A stretch of 64,000 nucleotides of DNA, taken from Phocoenobacter uteri. Its GTDB lineage: Bacteria > Pseudomonadota > Gammaproteobacteria > Enterobacterales > Pasteurellaceae. The stretch is from assembly GCF_900454895.1 (NCBI RefSeq), contig NZ_UGTA01000001.1, positions 1,178,001-1,242,000 of the forward strand, in the 5' to 3' direction. Both the position numbers and the translations under genes were made by a program. The notes under the pieces were generated by a model that worked only from the letters and a program-made list of their open reading frames with translations, did no database searches and was not told the DNA's origin. Below, one piece after another: positions 27,857-36,823 of the stretch. Numbering within the stretch: position 1 is the stretch's first letter; every line of letters starts with the position of its first letter.

Positions 27857-28813
27857 ATGACAACAAAACATTGTAAATTATTGATTTTAGGATCTGGCCC
27901 TGCGGGCTATACGGCGGCAATTTATGCGGCACGTGCAAACTTAAACCCTGTGTTAGTAACCGGTTTGCAGCAAGGTGGGCAATTAACCACAACCGATGAG
28001 ATTGAAAACTGGCCTGGGGAATTTGAGCAAATTACTGGCACGGAATTGATGAATAAAATGCTGGCTCACGCTGAAAAATTTGAGACTGAAATGGTGTTTG
28101 ATTATATTCACTCTGTTGATTTATCAAAACGACCTTTCACTTTAAAAGGGGATTCAAATACCTTTACTTGTGATGCGTTAATTATTGCGACAGGCGCTTC
28201 AGCGAAGTATTTAGGTTTGGAATCAGAAGAAGCCTTCAAAGGACGTGGTGTGTCTGCTTGTGCGACTTGTGACGGATTTTTCTATCGTAACAAACCTGTT
28301 GCGGTTGTCGGTGGTGGAAATGCAGCGGTTGAGGAAGCATTATATTTATCTAATATTGCATCAGAAGTACATTTAATTCATCGCCGTGATTCATTCCGTT
28401 GTGAAAAGATCCTTGTGGATCGTTTGATGAAACGTGTTGAAGAAGGCAAAGTGATTTTACATACCGATCGCACTCTTGAAGAAGTGTTGGGCGATACTAT
28501 GGGCGTAATTGGGGCGAAAATCAAATCAACCAAAGATGATAGCTTGGAAGAAGTGAAAGTGGACGGTATCTTTATTGCGATCGGTCACTCACCGAATACA
28601 GCTATTTTTGAAAATCAATTAGCACTTAATAACGGCTATATCGTCGTGAACTCAGGCTTAAACGGCAATGCGACTGCAACAAGTGTGGAAGGTGTGTTTG
28701 CTGCGGGTGATGTGATGGATCATCAATATCGTCAGGCGATTACATCAGCGGGAACAGGCTGTATGGCAGCATTAGACGCGGAAAGATTTTTAGATGCACA
28801 AGAAACCAAATAA
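27857..28813 (+). CDS. trxB: Thioredoxin reductase
   Basis: NADPH-dependent FAD enzyme that reduces thioredoxin. It has the FAD site GSGPAG (12-17), the redox pair C136-ATC139 in SACATCDGFF, an NADPH site VGGGNAAVEEAL, and the C-terminal FAD block FAAGDV. 318 residues, standard. The DUF416 gene follows after 14 bases. Confidence 0.96.
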   Translation: MTTKHCKLLILGSGPAGYTAAIYAARANLNPVLVTGLQQGGQLTTTDEIENWPGEFEQITGTELMNKMLAHAEKFETEMVFDYIHSVDLSKRPFTLKGDSNTFTCDALIIATGASAKYLGLESEEAFKGRGVSACATCDGFFYRNKPVAVVGGGNAAVEEALYLSNIASEVHLIHRRDSFRCEKILVDRLMKRVEEGKVILHTDRTLEEVLGDTMGVIGAKIKSTKDDSLEEVKVDGIFIAIGHSPNTAIFENQLALNNGYIVVNSGLNGNATATSVEGVFAAGDVMDHQYRQAITSAGTGCMAALDAERFLDAQETK

Positions 28814-28827
28814 TAGGAATATAAAAG

Positions 28828-29433
28828 ATGAGAAATCCTATTCATAAACGAATTGAACGTTTTAGCACTTGGCAACATTTGGCTTTTAGCCTTTGTATTT
28901 GTGAAAGAATGCTACCAAACTTTCAACTTTTCTGTGATGTTGCTTATTCAAAAGAGGATAAGCGGTCAGAAAATGCAAAAGTTTTGCAAAATATTTTAAA
29001 CCTTGTGTGGGAATATTTAACCATTAAAGGGGCAAAAATCAATTTTGAAAATCAACTTCAAAAATTAGAAGAAATCATTCCTGATACTAATGAATTTGAT
29101 TTCTATGGCGTCTTCCCAGCCGAAGATGCCTGTAAAGCCGTTGCAGAATTATTGCATAGTATTATTGCGGGCGAGCATTTAGAACAGTCTATTTTGGTGA
29201 GCCAAATTTCAATTTCAACGATTATTTCTTATTTAGAGACATTAGAAGACCGTGAATTTAACGAACAAGAGTTAAAAGCATTGCCCGAAATTGAACAAGA
29301 ATTAGACCTACAATGGTGGGTTTACCGAGAGTTAAAAGAGTGCGATAAACGTGACATTGAATTACTGCTAGAGCTTAAAAGCCAGCTTAGAGAAAGTGGA
29401 ATTAGCAATATTGGTTTAAAATTCAACCAATAA
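28828..29433 (+). CDS. yjaG: DUF416 family protein (YjaG-like)
   Basis: A 201-residue DUF416 protein of unknown function. Typical blocks are the N-terminal LAFSLCICERMLPN, the central FPAEDACKAVAELL, and the acidic C-terminal LDLQWWVYREL. In E. coli yjaG also lies directly upstream of hupA, so synteny supports the call. An uptake sequence near 28968 lies inside the gene. Confidence 0.85.
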   Translation: MRNPIHKRIERFSTWQHLAFSLCICERMLPNFQLFCDVAYSKEDKRSENAKVLQNILNLVWEYLTIKGAKINFENQLQKLEEIIPDTNEFDFYGVFPAEDACKAVAELLHSIIAGEHLEQSILVSQISISTIISYLETLEDREFNEQELKALPEIEQELDLQWWVYRELKECDKRDIELLLELKSQLRESGISNIGLKFNQ

Positions 29434-29581
29434 GTGTGACATTTATCATACTTTTTGCATTATTTACTTTGATTATTTCTAAGTTTCTATTATGCTAAGC
29501 AGTGCAACTGTACGACATACTTGCTCTAAATAAAAAATGAGCTAAAATTTTCTTTTAAACTAAATTGTAGAGGATATTCTT

Positions 29582-29854
29582 ATGAACAAAAGTGAACTAA
29601 TTGATGCAATCGCTAGTGCTTCTGAGTTAAATAAAAAACAAGCAAAAGCAGCATTAGAAGCAACCCTAGATGCGATTTCTGGAAGTTTACAAAAAGGCGA
29701 ACCAGTGCAACTTATCGGTTTTGGTACTTTTAAAGTAAATCACCGTAAAGCTCGCACAGGACGTAACCCAAAAACTAAAGAAGAAATTCAAATTGCAGCA
29801 TCTAATGTTCCAGCATTTACTGCAGGTAAAGCATTAAAAGATTTAGTAAAATAA
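29582..29854 (+). CDS. hupA: DNA-binding protein HU-alpha
   Basis: A 90-residue nucleoid protein. The HU/IHF signature is intact: MNKSELIDAIA, the arm GFGTFKVNHRKARTGRNPKT, and a C-terminal AGKALKDLVK. HU bends and compacts DNA as a dimer. Its position after yjaG suggests hupA rather than hupB. A strong terminator follows. Confidence 0.93.
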   Translation: MNKSELIDAIASASELNKKQAKAALEATLDAISGSLQKGEPVQLIGFGTFKVNHRKARTGRNPKTKEEIQIAASNVPAFTAGKALKDLVK

Positions 29855-29875
29855 TTCTGATAAAATAATATTATC

Positions 29876-29911
29876 AAACCTAAAAATAATTATTTATTTT
29901 TAGGTTTTTTT
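29876..29911 (+). terminator. Intrinsic terminator after hupA
   Basis: Fourteen-base arms AAACCTAAAAATAA and TTATTTTTAGGTTT followed by a run of T. 22 bases after the hupA stop. Confidence 0.85.
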
Positions 29912-29997
29912 ATATCTCATCATTATCTCCACTTACTATCTCATCAAAAAAACAGTATGATGATCCTAATCCATTTCTTGATATAACGGAGCTTATA

Positions 29998-30939
29998 ATG
30001 AAAATCTATGATGATAATTCTTTAACCATTGGACATACTCCCCTTGTTCGCTTAAAACATTTTGGAAATAACGGCAACATATTAGTCAAAGTGGAATCTC
30101 GTAATCCGAGTTTTAGTGTGAAGTGCCGTATTGGTGCAAATATGGTGTGGCAGGCCGAGAAGGATGGAATATTAACGCCAGAAAAAGAAATTCTTGATGC
30201 AACAAGTGGAAATACGGGAATCGCTCTTGCTTATGTCGCGGCTGCTCGAGGTTATAAAATCACGTTAACAATGCCTGAAACAATGAGTCTTGAACGTAAA
30301 AAATTATTACGCGGTCTCGGAGTGAATTTAGTGTTAACAGAAGGCTCACTTGGAATGAAAGGGGCGATCAATAGAGCAAATGAAATTTTTGAAAGCGATC
30401 CAACCCATTATGTTATGTTAAAGCAATTTGAAAACCCAGCTAATCCTTATATTCATCAAAAAACTACTGCACCCGAAATTTGGAGGGCAACAGAAGGTAA
30501 GGTTGATGCTATTGTTGCAGGTGTTGGAACGGGAGGCACTATTACTGGTATTTCTCGCTATTTTAAACACGAAAAACAAAAATCAATTATCAGTGTTGCT
30601 GTCGAGCCAGCAGAATCACCAGTAATTACACAAACACTGAAAGGCGAAGAGATAAAACCAGCACCACATAAAATTCAAGGCATTGGTGCAGGTTTCATCC
30701 CTAAAAATTTAGATTTAAGCTTAATTGACAAAGTTGAACAAGTAGATAGTGAAACGGCGTTCAACACTGCTCGCCAACTTATGGCCAAAGAAGGACTATT
30801 AGTTGGTATTTCATCTGGTGCTGCTGTAGCTGTAGCGGATCGTTTAGCCAAACAACCTGAATTTGCAAACAAAGTAATTGTTGCTATTTTGCCATCGGCT
30901 TCAGAGCGTTATTTAAGCACCCCCCTCTTTGAATCGTAA
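29998..30939 (+). CDS. cysK: O-acetylserine sulfhydrylase CysK
   Basis: PLP enzyme making cysteine from O-acetylserine and sulfide. Lys42 in SVKCRIGANM binds PLP, the ATSGNTG substrate loop and GVGTGGTI phosphate loop are present, and GISSGAAV follows. The protein (313 residues) tracks H. influenzae CysK closely, including the C-terminal LPSASERYLST, so I prefer CysK over CysM. It converges on grxA. Confidence 0.94.
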   Translation: MKIYDDNSLTIGHTPLVRLKHFGNNGNILVKVESRNPSFSVKCRIGANMVWQAEKDGILTPEKEILDATSGNTGIALAYVAAARGYKITLTMPETMSLERKKLLRGLGVNLVLTEGSLGMKGAINRANEIFESDPTHYVMLKQFENPANPYIHQKTTAPEIWRATEGKVDAIVAGVGTGGTITGISRYFKHEKQKSIISVAVEPAESPVITQTLKGEEIKPAPHKIQGIGAGFIPKNLDLSLIDKVEQVDSETAFNTARQLMAKEGLLVGISSGAAVAVADRLAKQPEFANKVIVAILPSASERYLSTPLFES

Positions 30940-30955
30940 TTCTATTTTGAATTAT

Positions 30956-31219
30956 TTAAAGTGTAATACTGAATTCCTGTCTAACTAGAGATTGGAATTC
31001 AGTACAACCACCAATGTGCTTATTATCAATGAAAATTTGAGGCACTGTCGCAACTTTTTTGCCTACTCTTGGCTCAAGGTCTTCTTTTGAAATATTTTTA
31101 GCAATCATATCTGTAAATTCAAATTTACAATCTTCTAATTGCTCTGTCATTTTTTCAGCAAGAGTAATAGCTCTAACACAATAAGGGCAACTCAAACGCC
31201 CATAAATTTCGATAAACAT
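30956..31219 (-). CDS. grxA: Glutaredoxin 1
   Basis: An 87-residue glutaredoxin with the dithiol active site C11-PYC14 and the VPQIFIDNKHIGG glutathione-binding region. It resembles E. coli GrxA in length and in the CPYCVRA context. It reduces ribonucleotide reductase and mixed disulfides with glutathione. Convergent with cysK. Confidence 0.92.
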   Translation of the reverse strand: MFIEIYGRLSCPYCVRAITLAEKMTEQLEDCKFEFTDMIAKNISKEDLEPRVGKKVATVPQIFIDNKHIGGCTEFQSLVRQEFSITL

Positions 31220-31488
31220 AGTATCTCCTTAGTATAAATAGTTTTAACACAACAAAAGCCACGATGAAGCGGTCTTTTTTATTTTAAAATTTACAAAAAT
31301 AATCTAAAGATGATTATTTTATTTATTTCTGTATCGGTTATCTTTCTGTATTTATTAAGACTTGCAACAAATATTACCCGAACAGCCATAATAACGTATT
31401 GTTAAACCTGTTATTTTCTTCCCTTTATTTGGGGATACTGTAAATCTTTCCATTTTATTCTGCAAGTATTATTTCGTTTTGCTAAAAT

Positions 31489-31516
31489 TTGAGAATTTGC
31501 AAATTTATGTTAAAAT
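31489..31516 (+). promoter_or_regulatory. Predicted thrS promoter
   Basis: TTGAGA (31489-31494), 16-base spacer, TAAAAT (31511-31516). It lies about 170 bases before the thrS start and just upstream of the leader hairpin at 31570. The rest of the 464-base gap before it (from 31220) is AT-rich with one uptake-sequence core near 31264 and no gene seen. Confidence 0.5.
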
Positions 31517-31569
31517 TGCACCGCTTTTTTCGCCTATTGTAAGGGTAAAAATAAGCAAAGGATTTGTGG

Positions 31570-31600
31570 GGCAGAAAATATCTGCCTTTTTTATTTTATT
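31570..31600 (+). terminator. Terminator-like hairpin in the thrS leader
   Basis: GGCAGA, five-base loop, TCTGCC, then a T-rich run. It falls between the predicted thrS promoter and the thrS start, so a transcript from that promoter would meet it before the gene. It could be an attenuator or the end of a small RNA of about 70 bases. Confidence 0.6.
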
Positions 31601-31683
31601 AATATAGTCAAAGAAAAATCATTTTTTCAAAGACCAATAACAAGTTGCCTTTTGTATGGGCGACCACTGTAAGGAAAAAAATT

Positions 31684-33615
31684 ATGCCAGTTATTACTTT
31701 ACCAGACGGCTCAACTCGTGAGTTTGAAAATGCAGTTTCAGTTTTAGAAGTTGCACAAAGTATCGGTTCAGGTCTTGCAAAAGCAACGATTGCGGGTCGT
31801 GTAAATGGCGTACGTCGTGATGCGTGCGATCTTATCGAACAAGACAGTAAATTAGAAATTATTACTGCCAAAGATGAAGACGGATTAGAGATTATTCGTC
31901 ACTCTTGTGCTCACCTTTTAGGTCACGCAATTAAACAACTTTACCCAAATGTAAAAATGGCGATTGGTCCAACAATCGACAACGGTTTTTACTATGATGT
32001 TGATTTAGAACATTCTTTAACCTTAGAAGATCTTGAAAAAATTGAAAAAAGAATGTTAGAACTTGCTAAAACAAACTACGAAGTGATCAAAAAAGTGGGT
32101 AGTTGGCAAGATGCTTACGATGCGTTTGAAGCGCGTGGCGAATCTTATAAATTAGAAATTTTAACGGAAAATATTGATAAATGTGATACGCCTGCGTTAT
32201 ATCATCACCAAGAATATATCGATATGTGTCGTGGTCCACATGTGCCAAATATGAAATTCTGCCAACACTTTAAATTACAAAAAGTGGCAGGTGCATATTG
32301 GCGTGGTAACAGTGATAACAAAATGTTACAACGTATTTACGGTACAGCGTGGGCAGATAAAAAACAATTATCAGCTTACTTAAAACGCTTAGAAGAGGCG
32401 GCAAAACGTGACCACCGTAAAATCGGTAAAGCGTTAGATTTATACCATATGCAAGAAGAAGCACCAGGTATGGTGTTCTGGCACAATGACGGTTGGACAA
32501 TCTTCCGTGAGCTAGAAACCTTCGTGCGTACCAAATTAAAAGAATATGATTATCAAGAAGTAAAAGGTCCGTTTATGATGGATCGCGTTCTTTGGGAGCG
32601 TACAGGTCACTGGCAAAATTACGGCGATTTAATGTTTACCACGTCATCAGAAAACCGTGAATATTGCGTAAAACCGATGAACTGCCCGGGTCACGTGCAA
32701 ATCTTCAATCAAGGCTTAAAATCGTATCGTGATTTACCATTGCGTATGGCAGAATTTGGTTCTTGTCACCGTAACGAGCCATCAGGTTCATTACACGGCT
32801 TAATGCGTGTGCGTGGCTTTACTCAAGATGATGCCCATATTTTCTGTATGGAAGACCAAGTTGAAAGCGAAGTAACAAGCTGTATCAAAATGGTTTACGA
32901 CATTTACAGCACCTTTGGCTTTAATGAAATTGAAGTGAAACTTTCTACTCGTCCTGAAAGCCGTATCGGTTCTGACGAAATGTGGGATCACGCAGAAACA
33001 GGCTTAGCAGCAGCATTAAAAACCAATGGTTTAAGCTATGAAATTCAAGAAGGTGAAGGGGCATTCTACGGTCCTAAAATTGAGTTTACCTTACACGATT
33101 GTTTAGGTCGTGAATGGCAATGTGGTACGATCCAGTTAGACTTCGCGTTACCAGGTCGCTTAAATGCGTCTTATGTTGCAGAAGACAGCGAACGTAAAAC
33201 ACCGGTTATGATCCACCGTGCGATTTTAGGCTCATTAGAACGCTTCATCGGTATCATTACCGAAGAATATGCTGGTTTCTTCCCAGCGTGGTTAGCACCA
33301 ACACAAGCGGTCGTGTTAAATATCACAGACAGCCAAGCGGATTACGTTCACTCTGTGGTGAAACAGTTATCTGACGCAGGCTTACGTGTGAAATCTGATT
33401 TACGTAATGAAAAAATCGGGTTTAAAATCCGCGAACATACCTTACGTCGCGTGCCTTATATGCTAGTTTGTGGCGATAAAGAAATTGCCGAAGGCAAAGT
33501 GGCAGTGCGTACCCGTAAAGGTAAGGATTTAGGCTCAATCAAAGTTGAAGAATTTATACAAATGCTAAAAACACAAGTTCGTAGCCGTGAGTTAAAATTA
33601 TTTGAAGAAGAATAG
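31684..33615 (+). CDS. thrS: Threonyl-tRNA synthetase
   Basis: Class II synthetase with an N-terminal TGS domain (PVITLPDGSTREF), an editing domain (the HSCAHLLGHAIKQLYP and HVPN blocks), a catalytic core (MNCPGHVQIF, RVRGFTQDDAHIFC) and a C-terminal anticodon-binding domain. The ATG at 31684 follows AAGGAA and gives 643 residues (E. coli 642). An uptake sequence lies at 33303-33311. The infC gene that follows thrS in E. coli is absent here. Confidence 0.97.
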   Translation: MPVITLPDGSTREFENAVSVLEVAQSIGSGLAKATIAGRVNGVRRDACDLIEQDSKLEIITAKDEDGLEIIRHSCAHLLGHAIKQLYPNVKMAIGPTIDNGFYYDVDLEHSLTLEDLEKIEKRMLELAKTNYEVIKKVGSWQDAYDAFEARGESYKLEILTENIDKCDTPALYHHQEYIDMCRGPHVPNMKFCQHFKLQKVAGAYWRGNSDNKMLQRIYGTAWADKKQLSAYLKRLEEAAKRDHRKIGKALDLYHMQEEAPGMVFWHNDGWTIFRELETFVRTKLKEYDYQEVKGPFMMDRVLWERTGHWQNYGDLMFTTSSENREYCVKPMNCPGHVQIFNQGLKSYRDLPLRMAEFGSCHRNEPSGSLHGLMRVRGFTQDDAHIFCMEDQVESEVTSCIKMVYDIYSTFGFNEIEVKLSTRPESRIGSDEMWDHAETGLAAALKTNGLSYEIQEGEGAFYGPKIEFTLHDCLGREWQCGTIQLDFALPGRLNASYVAEDSERKTPVMIHRAILGSLERFIGIITEEYAGFFPAWLAPTQAVVLNITDSQADYVHSVVKQLSDAGLRVKSDLRNEKIGFKIREHTLRRVPYMLVCGDKEIAEGKVAVRTRKGKDLGSIKVEEFIQMLKTQVRSRELKLFEEE

Positions 33616-33634
33616 TTTTAACATCAATGATTTC

Positions 33635-33657
33635 AAGGGGCTTTTAGCCCCTTTTAT
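33635..33657. terminator. Terminator between thrS and the GT25 gene
   Basis: Eight-base arms AAGGGGCT and AGCCCCTT with a three-base loop, then TTTTAT. It lies between convergent genes and may serve both. Confidence 0.85.
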
Positions 33658-33672
33658 TATAATTAAAAATAT

Positions 33673-34443
33673 TTAGTCTCTAGTTTTTATATCAAAAATA
33701 AATTTATTTATTCTGTCTTTAAGAGCATATAACTCTCTTCTTAAACGAACTAAAAGAGTACGTTCTTTCCTACCTTTATCTACCGGAATGTTACTATCCA
33801 AAGATAAATCAGGCTCTAAACAATAGGGTGTAATTGCTAAATGTTTAATATTATTTTCCCAATATCTATCCATTGTAATATCAACATCAAAAATCCATTC
33901 TTGAGTATAATCTAACAATTTTTTTGCTGTATTAGGAGTAATATAATAACCTGTTGTATTACTCCAGCCTTTATAAAACTGTCTTATCTCATTTGAAGTT
34001 TTATCAATTTTAGTAACAAAATCACTTTTTTGTGAACGTTTCGATGGAGATGGTGGACTCAACCACAAAAATTCAAACTGATTCTGTTTTGAATTTAAAA
34101 AAGAATATACATCACAGAATGTTTGATGAAGAATAGCATCATCCTCTAAAATAATTATAGGACGATCTAATTTCATACATTCTTCCCAAAGTAAATAGTG
34201 GCTAGCAAAACAGCCTAGCTGTCCTAATGTGCTTTTGTTACCTTTGTATCGAAAACGTTTTTCAGCATTATGTTTATTAAATAAATAAAAATTGGGATTT
34301 TCTTTTCCATTGATGGCATTAAAATATTGGAAAGTTATTTTTTGAGGAAGTTTTTCAAATTGTTGCTGAATAATATGACGTCTTTCTATTGATTTTTCTA
34401 GGTTAATAACAAAAACGTCTATTTTATGTTGATCGGTTGTCAT
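33673..34443 (-). CDS. Glycosyltransferase family 25 (LOS biosynthesis)
   Basis: A 256-residue GT25 enzyme like the Lex/Lgt galactosyltransferases of Haemophilus and Neisseria. It opens with VFVINLEKSIERR, then GQLGCFASHYLLWEEC, then the acidic metal site IILEDDAIL, and a later TTGYYITPNTAKKLL. Such enzymes add hexoses to LOS outer core. Donor and acceptor are unknown. It is a single gene downstream of potD, separated by a hairpin. Confidence 0.85.
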   Translation of the reverse strand: MTTDQHKIDVFVINLEKSIERRHIIQQQFEKLPQKITFQYFNAINGKENPNFYLFNKHNAEKRFRYKGNKSTLGQLGCFASHYLLWEECMKLDRPIIILEDDAILHQTFCDVYSFLNSKQNQFEFLWLSPPSPSKRSQKSDFVTKIDKTSNEIRQFYKGWSNTTGYYITPNTAKKLLDYTQEWIFDVDITMDRYWENNIKHLAITPYCLEPDLSLDSNIPVDKGRKERTLLVRLRRELYALKDRINKFIFDIKTRD

Positions 34444-34512
34444 TTATGTTCCTTTTAGTATGATTCTATAAAACTTAATCTAGACAAAGATACTAAAAGT
34501 TAGTGCTGAAAT

Positions 34513-34547
34513 CCAGTAATTCTTGTAACTATATCAAGAATTACTGG
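34513..34547. terminator. Inverted repeat between potD and the GT25 gene
   Basis: Perfect 13-base arms CCAGTAATTCTTG and CAAGAATTACTGG with a nine-base loop. It lies downstream of potD on the minus strand. No strong T run follows in that direction, so it may be a weak terminator or mRNA-stabilising hairpin. Confidence 0.55.
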
Positions 34548-34584
34548 AATATGATACTAAGTTTACTTATTAGAAGCCTAGTTA

Positions 34585-35631
34585 CTATTGAGCAGCTTTT
34601 AACTCTTGGAAATACTTTTCATAAATCTCAATTGCATCACCGACATCATCTTGCCAATGACTTTTTTGAAGCACTTCTGCTGTTGGATAAATAGCAGGAT
34701 CTTCTGTAATCTCTTTTGGTAACATTTCTAATGCTTTGATATTTGAAGTTGGATAACCAATTGCTAAAGTTAATTTCTTCGCCACTTCTGCACTTAATAG
34801 ATAGTTAATCAATTTATGTGCTGCATCAGCATTTTTTGCATTTTTAGGAATTGCTAAGGTATCAACCCACAGAACTGGACCTTCTTTTGGGAATACCATA
34901 TCAATTGGTGCTTGTTCTTTTTTGGCAATTCTTACAGAGCCATTCCATAGTTGCCCAAGATCAAACTCACCTGAAATAAATGAGCTAGCTGGATTATCTG
35001 AATTGAACACTAAATGTGGACGAATTTTTAATAATTCCTCATAAGCTTGTTTAATTACAGCTGGATCTTTGGTGTTTGGATCTGCTCCAATTTTTAATAA
35101 CGCAATATTAAATACTTCACGAACATCATCAAGTAACTGAATATTTGTAAATTCTGGTTGCCATAAATCTGCCCACGATTTAAATTGACTACCTTTATAC
35201 ACATCAGTATTGAATGCAATACCTGGAGCCCCTAATAATTGAGGTAATGAATACTTATTTCCCTTATCATAAGGCTTGTCTAACCAATCAGGGTTAAGGT
35301 CTTGAATTACAGGTAATTTGCTATGATCTAACTCTTGCAACATTCCTTCTTTTGCCATTTTTGAAACAAAATAGTTACTTGGAGCAATAACATCGTAGCC
35401 ACCATCGCCACCTTGTAATTGTAATTTTACCTTAGCATACATTGTCTCATTAGATTCAAGACTTGAACGCTCAACTCTAATACCAGTTTCTTTAGTAAAA
35501 TCGTCAAGTAAACCATCTGGTACATATTCCGTCCATGTATAAAGACGTACCACATTTTCTTCTGCATAACTCATATTTGTTGCACCTAATAATGCAACCC
35601 CAGAAACTAAAGCAATCGCCCATTTTTTCAT
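34585..35631 (-). CDS. potD: Spermidine/putrescine-binding periplasmic protein PotD
   Basis: A 348-residue solute-binding protein with a signal peptide (MKKWAIALVSGVALLGA up to SYAEE). Family blocks are VVRLYTWTEYVPDGLLDDF, YDVIAPSNYFVSKM, and GQLWNGSV. It binds polyamines for an ABC importer. No potABC genes are beside it, so it is an orphan or extra copy, as occurs in Pasteurellaceae. The 172-base upstream gap carries an uptake-sequence core. Confidence 0.92.
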   Translation of the reverse strand: MKKWAIALVSGVALLGATNMSYAEENVVRLYTWTEYVPDGLLDDFTKETGIRVERSSLESNETMYAKVKLQLQGGDGGYDVIAPSNYFVSKMAKEGMLQELDHSKLPVIQDLNPDWLDKPYDKGNKYSLPQLLGAPGIAFNTDVYKGSQFKSWADLWQPEFTNIQLLDDVREVFNIALLKIGADPNTKDPAVIKQAYEELLKIRPHLVFNSDNPASSFISGEFDLGQLWNGSVRIAKKEQAPIDMVFPKEGPVLWVDTLAIPKNAKNADAAHKLINYLLSAEVAKKLTLAIGYPTSNIKALEMLPKEITEDPAIYPTAEVLQKSHWQDDVGDAIEIYEKYFQELKAAQ

Positions 35632-35803
35632 TACTTTTCTCCTAAAATAATAAGCGGTTAGATTATTGGAAAGATTTACAAATTCCCTGCTACTTTTCTT
35701 ATATGGAAAGCGAGGCGCATTTTAAGGAATTTTTTTGTATTTGCAAGAAATTTATAAGCAATTAAGTTAATAATTTTCGTTAACTCATTAAAAACTATTA
35801 TAT

Positions 35804-36823
35804 TTACTTTAAGTTAAAAAAAGATTTCACTTTTATTTTTATATTTTTTACATAAATATCACTTCTAAACAAACGGGAGAAAAAAGAGAAATTACATTTT
35901 AATAAGCGATACTTTATCCCAAATTTATTATTCTTATTCTTCATTTCTAAATAATAATCCTGCAATTTTTTATCAATGAATAAACTTTCATTATTATATA
36001 ATATACATATTTTTAACATTTTATAAAAATAATTATATTTCACTTTTTCAATTAAATAAGTTTCTTTTGGATAAAGGTTTTCTATAAAAAACAATCGGCA
36101 CTCATATACTTTCTGTTCAAAAGAAAATTCTTTTTTATAATCAGTAAAATGAGAGGCTGAATTTTCTAACACGCGATAAACAGAAGTAACCTCTGGTAAC
36201 AAATAAAATTTAGCTTTGGAAAAAAGATATAGCCACAACGAATAATCCCCAAAAGGAAATTTAGGCATTTTAGGATAAAAATTATCTAAATAATCTTGCA
36301 ATAACTCACGTTTGAAACAAGTTGTTAGAGTTGGAATCTTATTACCTTTTAGTAAATAAGCAATATCATGAACTTCATCGCAATGATGTTCTTCAAAAGA
36401 ATCATTCTTCTGAAAATAATTTAAATGATTCGTATAAACCAAACCATAGTCAGGATTATTTTCCAAAAAATCGACTTGTTTTTGTAATTTTAAAGGATCA
36501 ATCCAATAATCATCACCTTCACAAATTGCAATGTATTTTCCTTTGGCTTTTGGATAAATAAATCTTCTACCTATATCTCCACCTTTCGAATATTGATTTT
36601 CTATTTGGTAGATTGGCTTAATTATATCAGGATATTTAGCTTCATATTCTCGTATAATATCTGCTGTTTTATCTGTTGAAGCATCATCATGAATTAATAA
36701 CTCAAATTTAAAATTAGTATTTTGGCTAATAACCCCCTCTAAACACTGATGAATATATTTCTCATGGTTATATGCCAAGGTTATCACACTTACTTTTATT
36801 TTCTCACTACAAGTCATTTTCAT
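35804..36823 (-). CDS. Family 2 glycosyltransferase
   Basis: A 339-residue GT-A enzyme. VSVITLAYNHEKYIHQCL, LLIHDDASTDKTADI and AICEGDDYW (the DxD-type metal site) identify GT2. The C-terminal part is Lys- and aromatic-rich, typical of membrane-associated sugar transferases. It is the last gene of the rmlB operon; its ATG overlaps the end of the ATP-grasp gene by 17 bases (a second ATG lies at 36817). Sugar specificity is unknown. Confidence 0.82.
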   Translation of the reverse strand: MKMTCSEKIKVSVITLAYNHEKYIHQCLEGVISQNTNFKFELLIHDDASTDKTADIIREYEAKYPDIIKPIYQIENQYSKGGDIGRRFIYPKAKGKYIAICEGDDYWIDPLKLQKQVDFLENNPDYGLVYTNHLNYFQKNDSFEEHHCDEVHDIAYLLKGNKIPTLTTCFKRELLQDYLDNFYPKMPKFPFGDYSLWLYLFSKAKFYLLPEVTSVYRVLENSASHFTDYKKEFSFEQKVYECRLFFIENLYPKETYLIEKVKYNYFYKMLKICILYNNESLFIDKKLQDYYLEMKNKNNKFGIKYRLLKCNFSFFSRLFRSDIYVKNIKIKVKSFFNLK

